A DNA stretch of 64,000 nucleotides, taken from assembly GCF_028550395.1 (NCBI RefSeq), contig NZ_JAQQKW010000012.1:38170-102169 (forward strand), given 5' to 3'. The DNA comes from Asticcacaulis currens (GTDB taxonomy: Bacteria; Pseudomonadota; Alphaproteobacteria; Caulobacterales; Caulobacteraceae). The notes beneath the pieces are model-generated. The model searched no databases. It worked only from the letters and a program-made list of their open reading frames with translations, and was not told the DNA's origin. Both the position numbers and the translations under genes were made by a program. Shown in pieces: positions 1 through 7,691 of this stretch; the first letter of the stretch is position 1; each line of letters begins with the position of its first letter.

Positions 1-1
1 G

Positions 2-1243
2 AGCTTTACGGCGAAGATCGACGATCAGCTGGATGGCGTCCTGCTCAATCCGGTGTTTGGCCTGCCCATCCTCGCCCTGTTGATGTTCGTGGTGTTTCAG
101 GCGGTCTTCGCCTGGGCGACGCCGCTGATGGACGGGATCGAGGGCCTGTTCGGCTGGGCCGCCGACATGGTGCGTACCCACATGCCCGAAGGCCTGTTGC
201 AGAGCTTTATCGCCGACGCCATGATCAGCGGGGTGGGTTCGGTGCTGGTCTTCCTGCCGCAGATCCTGATCCTGTTCTTCTTTATTCTGGTGCTCGAAGA
301 GTCGGGCTACCTGCCGCGCGCCGCCTTCCTGCTCGACACGCTGATGGCGCGGGCGGGCCTGACCGGGCGGGCCTTTATCCCGCTTTTGTCGTCGTTTGCC
401 TGCGCCATTCCGGGCGTGATGGCCACGCGCTCGATCCACGACATCCGCGACCGCCTGACCACCATCATGATCGCGCCGCTGATGACCTGTTCGGCGCGCC
501 TGCCCGTCTATGCCCTGCTGATCGCCGCCTTCATACCTGAGCGTCAGGTGTGGGGCGTCCTCAGCTTTCAGGGCCTTGTGCTGTTCGGCCTTTACATCGC
601 CGGTATCCTGTCGGCCCTGATCGTCGCCTGGGTGATGAAGCTGTTGCGCACGGACAAGAGCCCGGCCATGCTGCTGATGGAACTGCCCTCCTACCGCCTG
701 CCCAATCCGCGCAATCTGGCGCTGGGCCTGTGGGAGCGTGCGGGCATTTTCATGCGCAGAATCACCGGCGTCATCTTCGCCGCCAACACGCTGTTGTGGG
801 TGCTGGCCACCTTCCCGCGCCCGCCTGCCAATGCCACGCAGCCGGCCATCGACTATTCCTTCGCCGGTATGATCGGCCACGCCATCGAGCCGATCTTCCG
901 CCCCATCGGCTTCACGTGGGAAATCTGTATCGCCCTGATCCCCGGCATGGCCGCCCGCGAAGTGGCCGTGTCGGCACTGGGGACGGTCTATGCCATTTCG
1001 GGCTCCGAAGACGCCGTGGCCAATCAGTTGCAGGCCACGGTAGCCGCGCAATGGTCGCTGGCCACCGGCTTCTCGCTTCTCGCCTGGTACATCTTTGCGC
1101 CGCAGTGCCTTTCGACGCTTGCCGTCATTCGCCGCGAAACCAATTCGTGGAAGTTCGTCGGGATTACGGCCGGTTACCTGTTCGCTCTGGCCTATCTGGC
1201 CTCGTTCCTGACCTATAGCGTAACGAAGCTGGTGGCGGGATGA
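2..1243 (+). CDS. feoB: Ferrous iron transport protein B, C-terminal part (5' end outside window)
   Basis: The reading frame is open from base 2, so the gene begins upstream and about 413 residues are visible. This is the membrane half of FeoB, the inner-membrane Fe(II) transporter; the N-terminal G domain lies outside. The visible part starts with the linker (TAKIDDQLDGVLLNPVFGLP) typical just before the first membrane segment, then holds multiple hydrophobic helices and the two Gate-type regions (around SSFACAIPGVMATRSI and IPGMAAREVAVSALGTVYAI). The stop codon overlaps the start of the next small gene (ATGA), so the two are translationally coupled. Family identity is clear from these motifs; the missing N-terminus is the only limit. 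Confidence 0.95.
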   Translation, partial: SFTAKIDDQLDGVLLNPVFGLPILALLMFVVFQAVFAWATPLMDGIEGLFGWAADMVRTHMPEGLLQSFIADAMISGVGSVLVFLPQILILFFFILVLEESGYLPRAAFLLDTLMARAGLTGRAFIPLLSSFACAIPGVMATRSIHDIRDRLTTIMIAPLMTCSARLPVYALLIAAFIPERQVWGVLSFQGLVLFGLYIAGILSALIVAWVMKLLRTDKSPAMLLMELPSYRLPNPRNLALGLWERAGIFMRRITGVIFAANTLLWVLATFPRPPANATQPAIDYSFAGMIGHAIEPIFRPIGFTWEICIALIPGMAAREVAVSALGTVYAISGSEDAVANQLQATVAAQWSLATGFSLLAWYIFAPQCLSTLAVIRRETNSWKFVGITAGYLFALAYLASFLTYSVTKLVAG

Positions 1244-1455
1244 GCTACGACCTGATCCAGACCCTGATCGTCGCCGCCATTGTGGCCGTGGCTGCCGCCA
1301 TGATGGCGCGCCGTTTGTTTCCCAGAACCACTGAGGCCGTGGCCCGCCGACTGGGGCTCAAGCCCGCGGCCAAACCGGCCGCGGGGTGCGACTCCGGCTG
1401 CGCGTCGTGCAATGGCTGCAAGACGCTGAATTTCGATTTGCCCCCTAAGAAGTAA
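1240..1455 (+). CDS. Small Cys-rich membrane protein coupled to FeoB
   Basis: A 71-residue protein with one N-terminal membrane helix (about residues 5-22, IQTLIVAAIVAVAAAMM), a basic stretch, and a Cys-rich tail C-DSG-C-AS-C-NG-C (four Cys within 10 residues). It overlaps the feoB stop by 4 nt. Small single-span proteins with a Cys cluster are commonly encoded right after feoB and are annotated as FeoB-associated Cys-rich membrane proteins; the cysteines could bind Fe(II) or sense redox state. It is not the winged-helix FeoC of enterobacteria. Function is inferred from position and the Cys motif only. Confidence 0.8.
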   Translation: MSYDLIQTLIVAAIVAVAAAMMARRLFPRTTEAVARRLGLKPAAKPAAGCDSGCASCNGCKTLNFDLPPKK

Positions 1456-1485
1456 CGGAATGCCTTTTGATGTAATCGCCAAGCA

Positions 1486-1507
1486 CCTCCCCTGATTTCA
1501 GGGGAGG
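1486..1507. repeat. CCTCCCC palindrome, end-type copy
   Basis: Perfect 10-bp inverted repeat (cctcccctga / tcaggggagg, 2-nt loop) 30 nt after the feoB partner gene. The same palindrome recurs at 3549-3570 and 10903-10924, and variants occur elsewhere. It may act as a simple transcript end although no T-run follows. Confidence 0.7.
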
Positions 1508-1581
1508 CGCTATGAGAGCTTGTCTTCTATCTAAAATCATTCCCATCTGAGCGCGTCTTTGAGACTGGCCGAACTCAGGGC

Positions 1582-1667
1582 AAAAAAAAGCCGCGCATTG
1601 CGGCGCGGCTTAAAAGTTTACAGGGAGGAAACGCCCAGGAAGGGCAATCAGCGCAGCGCGCTGAACA
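1582..1667 (-). ncRNA. MmgR-like (alpha-r8 type) small regulatory RNA
   Basis: Read on the minus strand this is a compact sRNA gene of about 85 nt. A sigma-70 promoter is visible: -35 TTGCGT, 17-nt spacer, -10 TAAACT (1673-1678), giving a start near 1666. The transcript would hold a 7-bp hairpin (TCAGCGC/GCGCTGA), a small GCCC-TTCCT-GGGC hairpin, the unpaired decamer TTTCCTCCCT (1622-1631), and a Rho-independent terminator (8-9 bp stem, 1588-1611, then eight T, 1582-1589). From memory, the rhizobial sRNA MmgR is about 77 nt, carries UUUCCUCCCU and ends in such a terminator; it limits polyhydroxybutyrate accumulation by acting on phasin expression. Homology is inferred from motif and architecture only; no alignment was run. 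Confidence 0.72.
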
Positions 1668-1869
1668 TCTCCAGTTTAGTTTGCGATGCAGCAAAACGCA
1701 AGGCCTTAAGCGGCAAGCCTCTTCAACAAAAGTTACAAACGCAATGGGGTTTGTGAATGCAACGCAACACAGATCGTCGATAGGGCATTCTTACAAACGA
1801 GCGGGCTTTTTGCACTGTGGTTTTCCGTCGCAGGGCGCATGCTGAGAGTCTTTGTACAGGAGCCCTGTC

Positions 1870-2109
1870 ATGACCCATTCCGAAGACCCGTTGCACGCGC
1901 GCGGCGACGCGCTGACCCGCAGCGGCCCCGAAGGCCCCGGCAACCTGCCGCGCCGTCGTCTGCCGTGGGGCATTATCGCCCTTGTGATCGTCCTGATCGG
2001 ATTTGTCGTCGCCTTTACGGCCACCAACCGCGACAGCCCAACCGCCAAAGGTCCGGATGCGGCCTATGACGCCAATCGCGTGGACAAGACGGGGACTTCA
2101 AACCCCTAA
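1870..2109 (+). CDS. Small single-span membrane protein, unknown function
   Basis: I place the start at the ATG at 1870, which has an AGGAG ribosome site 7-8 nt upstream; the TTG 18 nt earlier lies upstream of that site. The 79-residue product has a polar, Pro/Gly-rich N-terminus, one strong membrane helix (LPWGIIALVIVLIGFVVAF, about residues 32-50) and a short polar tail. Similar tiny proteins are frequent in Caulobacterales, but I recognise no family. Its stop overlaps the stop of the converging permease gene by 2 nt, so the two transcripts meet here without a separate terminator. Confidence 0.7.
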   Translation: MTHSEDPLHARGDALTRSGPEGPGNLPRRRLPWGIIALVIVLIGFVVAFTATNRDSPTAKGPDAAYDANRVDKTGTSNP

Positions 2110-3425
2110 GCGGCACTCAACCAGATAAAGCGCGCCACAAACAGCCCGGCCAGCACCAGTAATAGCCAGTCGCCAGGCCGCGCCTGACCGCGCAGCAGCT
2201 TGATCACCGCATAGGCCGTGATGCCGAAGGCCAGCCCGTTGGCGATGGAAAAGGTCAGGGGAATCCCGATCAGAATCAGGAAGGCCGGGACGGCGATAAC
2301 CGCGTCTTCCCAGTCGATCTCTCTCAGCGGGGCCATCATCAGCGCGCCGACGATGATCAGGGCCGGAGCGGTGGCCGCCGCAGGGATAAACTGCGCATAG
2401 GGGGCGAAGAACAGCGCCACGAGGAACAGCAACCCCGTCACCACCGCCGTCAGGCCCGTGCGGCCGCCTTCGGCCACACCCGCCGCGCTTTCGATATAGC
2501 TGGTGACGGTCGAGGTGCCCATTACCGCGCCGGCCATCGAGGCGATCGAGTCGGTGAACAGGATCCTGTTGAGGCGCGGGATGCTGCCGTCCGGCTGCAT
2601 CAGCCCGGCGCGCTTGGAGACGCCGACCAGCGTGCCGACATTGTCGAACAGATCGACAAACAGAAACACGAAGACGATTTCAAGGATGCCGAAGCCCGTC
2701 TTGCCAATATCGAGCGCCGCCGGAATATCCAGTGCAAAGGCCGTCGCCGTCAGCGCCTTGAGGTCATAGGGCGTGGGCTGATAGGTCACCTGCCCCAGAC
2801 CCCACGCCGCTCCGGTGGTCGCCAGTATGCCGATCAGCACCGCGCCCTTAATGCGCCAGGCGCTCAGGACGGCGATAATCAGCAGCCCCAGCAAGGCCAG
2901 CGCCGAGGCCGGTGTTTTGAGGTCACCCAGCGCCACGGTGGTGGCCGGACTGGCGACGATGATGCCTGCCTCTTTCAGGCCGATAAAGGCGATAAACAGG
3001 CCGATCCCGCCCGCTACGGCGGCGAACAGGGGCTTGGGGATGGCGTTGACGATCATCTGACGCACCCCGCCGAGCGTCAGCAACAGAAAGCACACCCCCG
3101 ACAGAAAGACGCAGCCCAGCGCTGTCTGCCACGGCAGCCCCATCCCCTTGACCACGGTGAAGGTAAAATAGGCGTTGAGCCCCATGCCGGGTGCCATGGC
3201 CAGCGGATAGTTGGCCACCAGCCCCATCAGGATAGAGGCAAAGGCCGCCGATGCGCAGGTCGCCGCCGCCACCGCCGCCAGCGGCATCCCCGTCTGCGAC
3301 AGGATGGCCGGATTGACCAGCACGATATAGGCCATGGTCAGGAAGGTGGTGAAACCGGCCATCACCTCGGTCCGCACCGTGGTGCCCTGTGCGCTCAGGC
3401 CAAAATATCTGTCGAGAAAGCCCAT
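2106..3425 (-). CDS. NCS2-family purine permease (AzgA/GhxP type)
   Basis: A 439-residue inner-membrane transporter starting MGFLDRYFGL. The start at 3425 has a GGGGA ribosome site; a further upstream in-frame start would add 19 non-conserved residues that lie in a repeat. Family signs are the N-terminal TEVMAGFTTFLTMAYIVLVN stretch, the GMGLNAYFTF motif and MGTSTVTSYIESAAGVAEGG, all typical of the adenine/guanine/hypoxanthine permeases of COG2252 rather than the uracil/xanthine branch. It would take up purine bases with protons. No neighbouring purine gene pins down the substrate, although the next gene is a purine nucleosidase-like enzyme on the same strand, which fits a salvage role. Confidence 0.9.
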   Translation of the reverse strand: MGFLDRYFGLSAQGTTVRTEVMAGFTTFLTMAYIVLVNPAILSQTGMPLAAVAAATCASAAFASILMGLVANYPLAMAPGMGLNAYFTFTVVKGMGLPWQTALGCVFLSGVCFLLLTLGGVRQMIVNAIPKPLFAAVAGGIGLFIAFIGLKEAGIIVASPATTVALGDLKTPASALALLGLLIIAVLSAWRIKGAVLIGILATTGAAWGLGQVTYQPTPYDLKALTATAFALDIPAALDIGKTGFGILEIVFVFLFVDLFDNVGTLVGVSKRAGLMQPDGSIPRLNRILFTDSIASMAGAVMGTSTVTSYIESAAGVAEGGRTGLTAVVTGLLFLVALFFAPYAQFIPAAATAPALIIVGALMMAPLREIDWEDAVIAVPAFLILIGIPLTFSIANGLAFGITAYAVIKLLRGQARPGDWLLLVLAGLFVARFIWLSAA

Positions 3426-3444
3426 ATCGTCCCCACTCCATAGA

Positions 3445-3488
3445 GCGCATTCCGAAAAGTGTGCCACGGTTTTCGGAATCAAATGCGC
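3445..3488. repeat. Intergenic palindrome, CCGAAAA type
   Basis: Inverted repeat gcgcat-tccgaaaa ... ttttcgga-(aatca)-atgcgc. Variants sit at 33270, 39250, 42076, 43779 and 58621. These GCGC-flanked CCGAAAAGTG hairpins are widespread intergenic repeats in alphaproteobacteria. Confidence 0.7.
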
Positions 3489-3504
3489 GACAAAACAAAA
3501 TCTT

Positions 3505-3543
3505 AGAGCGGAATTTCGATTCAGCCCTAACGAAATCCGCTCT
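3505..3543. repeat. Intergenic palindrome, AGAGCGGA type
   Basis: Inverted repeat agagcggaatttcg / cgaaatccgctct. A second near-identical copy lies at 33348-33386, in both cases directly after a CCGAAAA-type palindrome, so the two hairpins travel as a unit. Confidence 0.75.
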
Positions 3544-3548
3544 AAGTT

Positions 3549-3705
3549 CCTCCCCTGATTTCAGGGGAGGTGGATTTGACGCCGCTTAGGCGTCAAAGAC
3601 GGTGGGGTTAAAACCCGCCGCTTTAACCCCACCACCGCATCTCAACGGCTGCGCCGTTTCGTGCGGTCCCCCTCCCCAGCACGCTGGGGAGGTATGAAGA
3701 CGCAA
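3549..3705. repeat. Composite CCTCCCC repeat element
   Basis: About 155 bp built from nested inverted repeats: cctcccctga/tcaggggagg at the left end, gacgcc/ggcgtc, ggtggggttaa/ttaaccccacc, and cctcccc/ggggagg at the right end. A second copy with the same order of modules is at 10903-11022. No coding capacity. Confidence 0.75.
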
Positions 3706-3721
3706 GCGCACCTTTCGGCCC

Positions 3722-4642
3722 TTATTGTGCCGGCAAGGCCCGGATAAACCGGCACACGACTGTTGCTGAATTTTCCGAGGCCAGTGCCATGAAGGTCGCC
3801 ATCTGATTGGCGTGTTCGTCACCGCCCGCCAGATCGGACAGACTGCGGAAGACGATGAACGGCACATCATTGGCAAAGGCCACCTGCCCCACGGCTGCGC
3901 TTTCCATATCCGCCACGCGGGCATTGAAGGCCCGGTGCAGATAGTCGCGGTAATCGGCATTATCGACAAAGGCCGGCGACGATACCGCGTCCCCGCCCAC
4001 ATGCAGTTGCGGCCTGTGATCAAGGCAGCGCCCGTCCGCCGTACAGTGGGCCAGTTCCGTCTGCTCAAGTTTAGCGGCGACCGCCAGCATGGCCGGATCG
4101 GCCTCAAACCACACCTTCGGCGCGGGCGCGTGTTTGGCGCTGCCCACCACCACCGAATTGGGGATGATCATGCCATAGGCTTCCATGCCATCCGGTGCCC
4201 AGGTCAGCCAGTCCGGCTTGACGAAGCCCGTGGCGGTCTTGCGCCCCATAATGGTTTCCAGCGACTGCGCCCAGCGCGCCGGGACGACCACATCGCCGAT
4301 CTTCAGGGACGGGTCAATGCCCCCGGCTATGCCCGAAAAGACGATGCGCTCGACGTGGAAGCGGTCAATAAGGAGCTGCGTATTCATCGCCGCATTGACC
4401 ATCGACATGCTCGACATGGTCAGCACAACAGGCTTGTCCTCCAGCGTGCCGGTGACGAATTTCATGCCGTTGAGGCTGTAGCTTTGGGCGTCTTTCAGTC
4501 GCCCTATCAGGGCCTGCCATTCCGGCTCAAAGGCCGAGATGACGCCGATGCGCGGGGTTTTATCCAGATAGGCCGCCGCCTGCGCCGTCATCGTCATCAT
4601 TACGCTCATCACCATCGCCAGACAGAGGATCCAAAACCGCAT
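3722..4642 (-). CDS. Exported 5'-methylthioadenosine/S-adenosylhomocysteine nucleosidase-like protein
   Basis: A 306-residue protein with a signal peptide (about residues 1-23, ending AQA-AA) followed by a PNP/UDP phosphorylase fold. Visible motifs are IGVISAFEPEWQAL at the N-terminus, the ribose/phosphate-site segment SGIAGGIDPSLKIGDVVVP, the VADMESAAVGQVA motif that positions the ribose, and RSLSDLAGGDE, whose Asp is the usual proton donor to the purine. These favour an MTAN-like nucleosidase. Export is unusual for this cytosolic salvage family and suggests periplasmic cleavage of extracellular purine nucleosides, which would fit the purine permease encoded next on the same strand. The exact substrate cannot be told from sequence. 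Confidence 0.82.
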   Translation of the reverse strand: MRFWILCLAMVMSVMMTMTAQAAAYLDKTPRIGVISAFEPEWQALIGRLKDAQSYSLNGMKFVTGTLEDKPVVLTMSSMSMVNAAMNTQLLIDRFHVERIVFSGIAGGIDPSLKIGDVVVPARWAQSLETIMGRKTATGFVKPDWLTWAPDGMEAYGMIIPNSVVVGSAKHAPAPKVWFEADPAMLAVAAKLEQTELAHCTADGRCLDHRPQLHVGGDAVSSPAFVDNADYRDYLHRAFNARVADMESAAVGQVAFANDVPFIVFRSLSDLAGGDEHANQMATFMALASENSATVVCRFIRALPAQ

Positions 4643-4722
4643 ACGTCACCCCTTCGCAAATGCGAAAAGCTAACGCGACCCACGGCCTCTGGCAAATGGA
4701 ATCCGATCCGGGCTCAGATCAT

Positions 4723-4757
4723 AAAAAAGGCGCGGTGGAGAGGCTCCACCGCGCCTT
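4723..4757 (-). terminator. Rho-independent terminator of the GH3 gene
   Basis: Perfect 14-bp stem (aaggcgcggtggag / ctccaccgcgcctt, loop agg) 22 nt beyond the GH3 stop. On the minus strand it is followed by a six-T run. Confidence 0.9.
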
Positions 4758-4779
4758 GTGGGTTGAGGCCAAGAGTCGC

Positions 4780-7371
4780 CTATTTCGGGCAGACCGCATC
4801 GCCTTCGTTGGAGGCCAGCTTGACCGCCGTATAGGTCAGTTTCAGCGGCTTTTCCGAACGGAGCGCAAACGGCATACCGATCTGGGCCATGTTCTGACCG
4901 ATAGCGGCGAAGCAGTTCAGCTTGACCTTCAGCGTATGGAACTGACCGTCGGCCTTCAGCAGGCTGGCCACATTCATTTCCTGGAAGACGAAGCGGTCAC
5001 GCCCCAGCGCCAGCAGCACCGGACCGGTCGGGGCGGCATCAAGCTTGTAGGTGATGGAGATGGCCAGCTCGCCGGTCGATTGACGGCTGAGGTCAACCAC
5101 GTCGCTGGCAAAATAGGCCTCGCCCTTGCCCTGACCCGTAAAGGTCAGCAGGCGGCCGTTTTCCTGAGCCCCGGCATCGACCGTGGCCTGAGTGACCACG
5201 CCCTTCGGCGACTTGATCGTGCCGTGATCACCCGCCACCGCGCCATCGGCGTCGGCGAGGTAGAACTTCCACGGTGCCCGCACGCGGCCGGCATTGAAGT
5301 AGGTATCGACATTGACCACGCCGGCGTCTTTCAGACCGGAGTCTTCGGACAGCGGCAGAAGATCACCCTTGTCGGCATAGGTCAGGCCGTAGCCATAGGC
5401 AAACAGCGGGTCATAGCCCGGCGTGTTGAGGTTGAGTGGCTGCTGATTGGCGAACTTCGGCCACGAGAAGCTGAGCTTGCCCTTGAAATCGTTGCGCGCC
5501 TTGCCCGCCTTGTCGCCGATCAACACATCGGCCACGCCGCCGCCTTCGCTGCCCGGCAGGAAGGCCGCCACAAAGGCGTCAGAGGCGTTGATTTCCGGGT
5601 TGACCCACATCGGACGGCCCGACAGGAAGACGGTAACGACCGGTATGCCCGCCTTTTTCAGCTTTTTGATCAGGGCCAGATCCTTGCGATCCCCCGACTG
5701 GTAGTCGAGGTTCGGACGGTCGCCCTGGAATTCGGCATAGGGGTCTTCGCCGATCACCACGATGGCGACGTCCGGCTTCTTGCCCTTGAATGTCCCATCG
5801 ACCGACAGGGTGGCCTTGCCGCCCGACGCCTTCACCGCGTCGCTGATGCCGCCGAAGATCGACTGACCGTTGGGGAAGTCGGAATTGGCATTGCCCGTCC
5901 CCTGCCAGGTGATGGTCCAGCCGCCCGACTGCTTGCCGATATTGTCGGCCCCGTCACCGGCAACGAGCACCGTCGCCCCGCCCTTCAGCGGCAGCAGCGA
6001 GCCATTGTTCTTGAGCAGGACCAGAGACTCACGCACGGCCTGACGCGCCACGGCGCGGTTTTCGGCCTTGCCCAGATTTTCCCAGTGACCGGCCATCGGG
6101 CGATCCTTGGGCGCGCCCAGCGTGAACAGGCCGCCCTTGATCTTGGCGCGCAGGATGCGGCGCACGGCGTCGTTCAGGCGGTCTTCGGAGATTTCGCCGG
6201 ACTTCACCTGAGCCAGCGTGTTCTCATAGATGCCCTTCCACGAATCCGGGGCCATGAACATGTCGATCCCGGCATTGAAGGCCTGCGGGCACGAGGTGGT
6301 GGTACACCCCGGCACCTGACCCTGCGCGTTCCAGTCGGACACGACAAAGCCGTTGAAGCCCATGCGGTGTTTCAGCACGTCGGTCAGCAGATATTTGCTG
6401 CCGGTCAGCTTTTCCCCGTTCCACGAGGAGAAGGAGGCCATGACCGACAGGGCCCCGGCTTCGATCGACGGCGGATAGCCGGCATTGTGGATAGTGGCCA
6501 GTTCCTCTTCGCTGATCTGGGCGTCGCCCTGATCCTTGCCGTTCAGCGTGCCGCCGTCACCGAGGAAGTGCTTGGCCGAAGCCATGATGTGTCCGGGCTT
6601 TATGCCCTCATCACCGCCCGTGTCGCCTTGCAGGCCTTCGACGACCTTACCGGCATAGGCCGCGACATCGGCGGGGTTTTCCGAATACGACTCATAGGCG
6701 CGTCCCCAGCGCTTGTCGCGCGACACGGCGACCGTCGGCGCAAAGGTCCAGTCCACGCCCGCCAGCGACATTTCATAGGCGGTAACGCGGGCAATATCCT
6801 TCATCAGTTGCGGGTTGCGCGTAGCCCCCAGACCGACATTGTGCGGGAAGATGATCGCCCCGACGAGGTTCGAGTGGCCGTGCACGGCGTCGATCCCGAA
6901 CAGCAGCGGAATCTTCGTCTTCGACGGATATTCCAGTGAGGCGCGCCAGTAGGCGTCGGCCAGATCGAGCCATTGTTGCGGCGTGGCGCGCTCATTGCCG
7001 CCGGGGGCCGAGTTGCCACCGGCCAGAATCGAGCCCAGCGGGTATGTTTTGAGGTCTTCCGGCTTGATGGCCGAAATATCGGCCTGAACGGTCTGACCGA
7101 CCTTTTCCTCCAGCGTCATGTCGGCCATCAGGGCGTCGATCTTCGCTTCGACATCGGCGTCGATCAGACCCGCATCCTTCGTCGTCGGCCACACGGGGTT
7201 GACCTCAACGGCGGCGGGCTTCGCCACCTCCGCCGGGGTCGCCGCCACAGGTGTCGGCTCCGCCTTGCCCTTGCTCTCGATAATGGTGACGCAGCCCGAA
7301 GTCGCCAGGGCCGTCAGCAAAAGGCCTGCGGGCACGCTGGCTTTCAGCGCGCCCTTCATGGATTTGCGCAT
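4780..7371 (-). CDS. Glycoside hydrolase family 3 beta-glucosidase / glucan exohydrolase
   Basis: An 863-residue exported enzyme. The ATG at 7371 follows a GGAAGAGAAG ribosome site; an upstream in-frame start would add 45 residues before the signal peptide. The N-terminus is a signal sequence ending LATSGC (Cys27), a weak lipobox, so it may be an outer-membrane or periplasmic lipoprotein. The (beta/alpha)8 domain starts with DADVEAKIDALMADMTLEEK; the catalytic nucleophile is the Asp in FVVSDWNAQ (about residue 346), and KHFLGDGGT is the KH substrate motif. The second domain (SLVLLKNNGSLLPL onward) and a C-terminal beta-rich domain of about 250 residues follow, as in 1,3-1,4-beta-glucan exohydrolases (ExoP/Cel3-like). 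It would release glucose from beta-glucans, feeding the glk-zwf route nearby. A LacI-type operator lies in its promoter. Confidence 0.93.
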   Translation of the reverse strand: MRKSMKGALKASVPAGLLLTALATSGCVTIIESKGKAEPTPVAATPAEVAKPAAVEVNPVWPTTKDAGLIDADVEAKIDALMADMTLEEKVGQTVQADISAIKPEDLKTYPLGSILAGGNSAPGGNERATPQQWLDLADAYWRASLEYPSKTKIPLLFGIDAVHGHSNLVGAIIFPHNVGLGATRNPQLMKDIARVTAYEMSLAGVDWTFAPTVAVSRDKRWGRAYESYSENPADVAAYAGKVVEGLQGDTGGDEGIKPGHIMASAKHFLGDGGTLNGKDQGDAQISEEELATIHNAGYPPSIEAGALSVMASFSSWNGEKLTGSKYLLTDVLKHRMGFNGFVVSDWNAQGQVPGCTTTSCPQAFNAGIDMFMAPDSWKGIYENTLAQVKSGEISEDRLNDAVRRILRAKIKGGLFTLGAPKDRPMAGHWENLGKAENRAVARQAVRESLVLLKNNGSLLPLKGGATVLVAGDGADNIGKQSGGWTITWQGTGNANSDFPNGQSIFGGISDAVKASGGKATLSVDGTFKGKKPDVAIVVIGEDPYAEFQGDRPNLDYQSGDRKDLALIKKLKKAGIPVVTVFLSGRPMWVNPEINASDAFVAAFLPGSEGGGVADVLIGDKAGKARNDFKGKLSFSWPKFANQQPLNLNTPGYDPLFAYGYGLTYADKGDLLPLSEDSGLKDAGVVNVDTYFNAGRVRAPWKFYLADADGAVAGDHGTIKSPKGVVTQATVDAGAQENGRLLTFTGQGKGEAYFASDVVDLSRQSTGELAISITYKLDAAPTGPVLLALGRDRFVFQEMNVASLLKADGQFHTLKVKLNCFAAIGQNMAQIGMPFALRSEKPLKLTYTAVKLASNEGDAVCPK

Positions 7372-7465
7372 GTCTTCTCTTCCTTCTTCCCGCGGCGTTT
7401 CGTTTGCCGGTCTTATTTGTATATCGGGTCGGGCAGCGTGCAACCGCCACGCCTGACCGCCCCAC

Positions 7466-7494
7466 TTAATGACAGCGCTATCAGGGAGCGTCAA
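7466..7494 (-). promoter_or_regulatory. GH3 promoter with LacI-type operator
   Basis: On the minus strand: -35 TTGACG (7489-7494), 17-nt spacer, weak -10 CATTAA (7466-7471). The operator TGACAGCGCTATCA (7470-7483; one mismatch from a perfect palindrome) fills the spacer, the classical position for repression. The start codon is about 90 nt downstream. Confidence 0.55.
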
Positions 7495-7547
7495 GCGACG
7501 AGGCACCTAGGCGCGCAAGGGAAAGGCATGTGAAAACGATTTTATCG

Positions 7548-7603
7548 CCCGCAGCGTCAAAAAAAGCCCCGGCTTTAAATTATTGACGCTGCGGGGATTT
7601 TTT
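7548..7603. other. Nested double hairpin with flanking T-run
   Basis: A perfect 13-bp outer stem (cccgcagcgtcaa 7548-7560 / ttgacgctgcggg 7583-7595) encloses a second hairpin (aaagcc-cc-ggcttt). A T-run follows on the plus strand and, for the inner hairpin, on the minus strand. It lies upstream of the GH3 promoter, so it is not in that leader. It could be a bidirectional terminator or part of an unannotated RNA. Confidence 0.45.
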
Positions 7604-7667
7604 TGGCTTTTTCACGTCAGCGCCGAATTTTGACCGCGCTTATCGTCGCTTTCGTCAAAAACGCACT

Positions 7668-7681
7668 TGACAGCGCTGTCA
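7668..7681. promoter_or_regulatory. Perfect TGACAGCGCTGTCA operator overlapping a TTGACA -35
   Basis: A perfect 14-bp palindrome of LacI/GalR type. Its first bases form a consensus plus-strand -35 (TTGACA, 7667-7672). No good -10 is visible at 16-18 nt (sequence near 7690 is caatcc), so promoter activity is only suggested. The same palindrome precedes zwf at 16198-16211. Confidence 0.6.
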
Positions 7682-7691
7682 GATTATCGCA

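Noticed and set aside
1559..1756. 65-residue plus-strand ORF starting with TTG
   Set aside because: It runs through the terminator hairpin and promoter of the minus-strand sRNA, has no ribosome site, and its composition is not protein-like.
4660..6939. 759-residue plus-strand open frame
   Set aside because: It is antisense to the GH3 gene; the residue pattern (many Arg, His, Gln, Gly) is the usual shadow of a GC-rich gene on the other strand.
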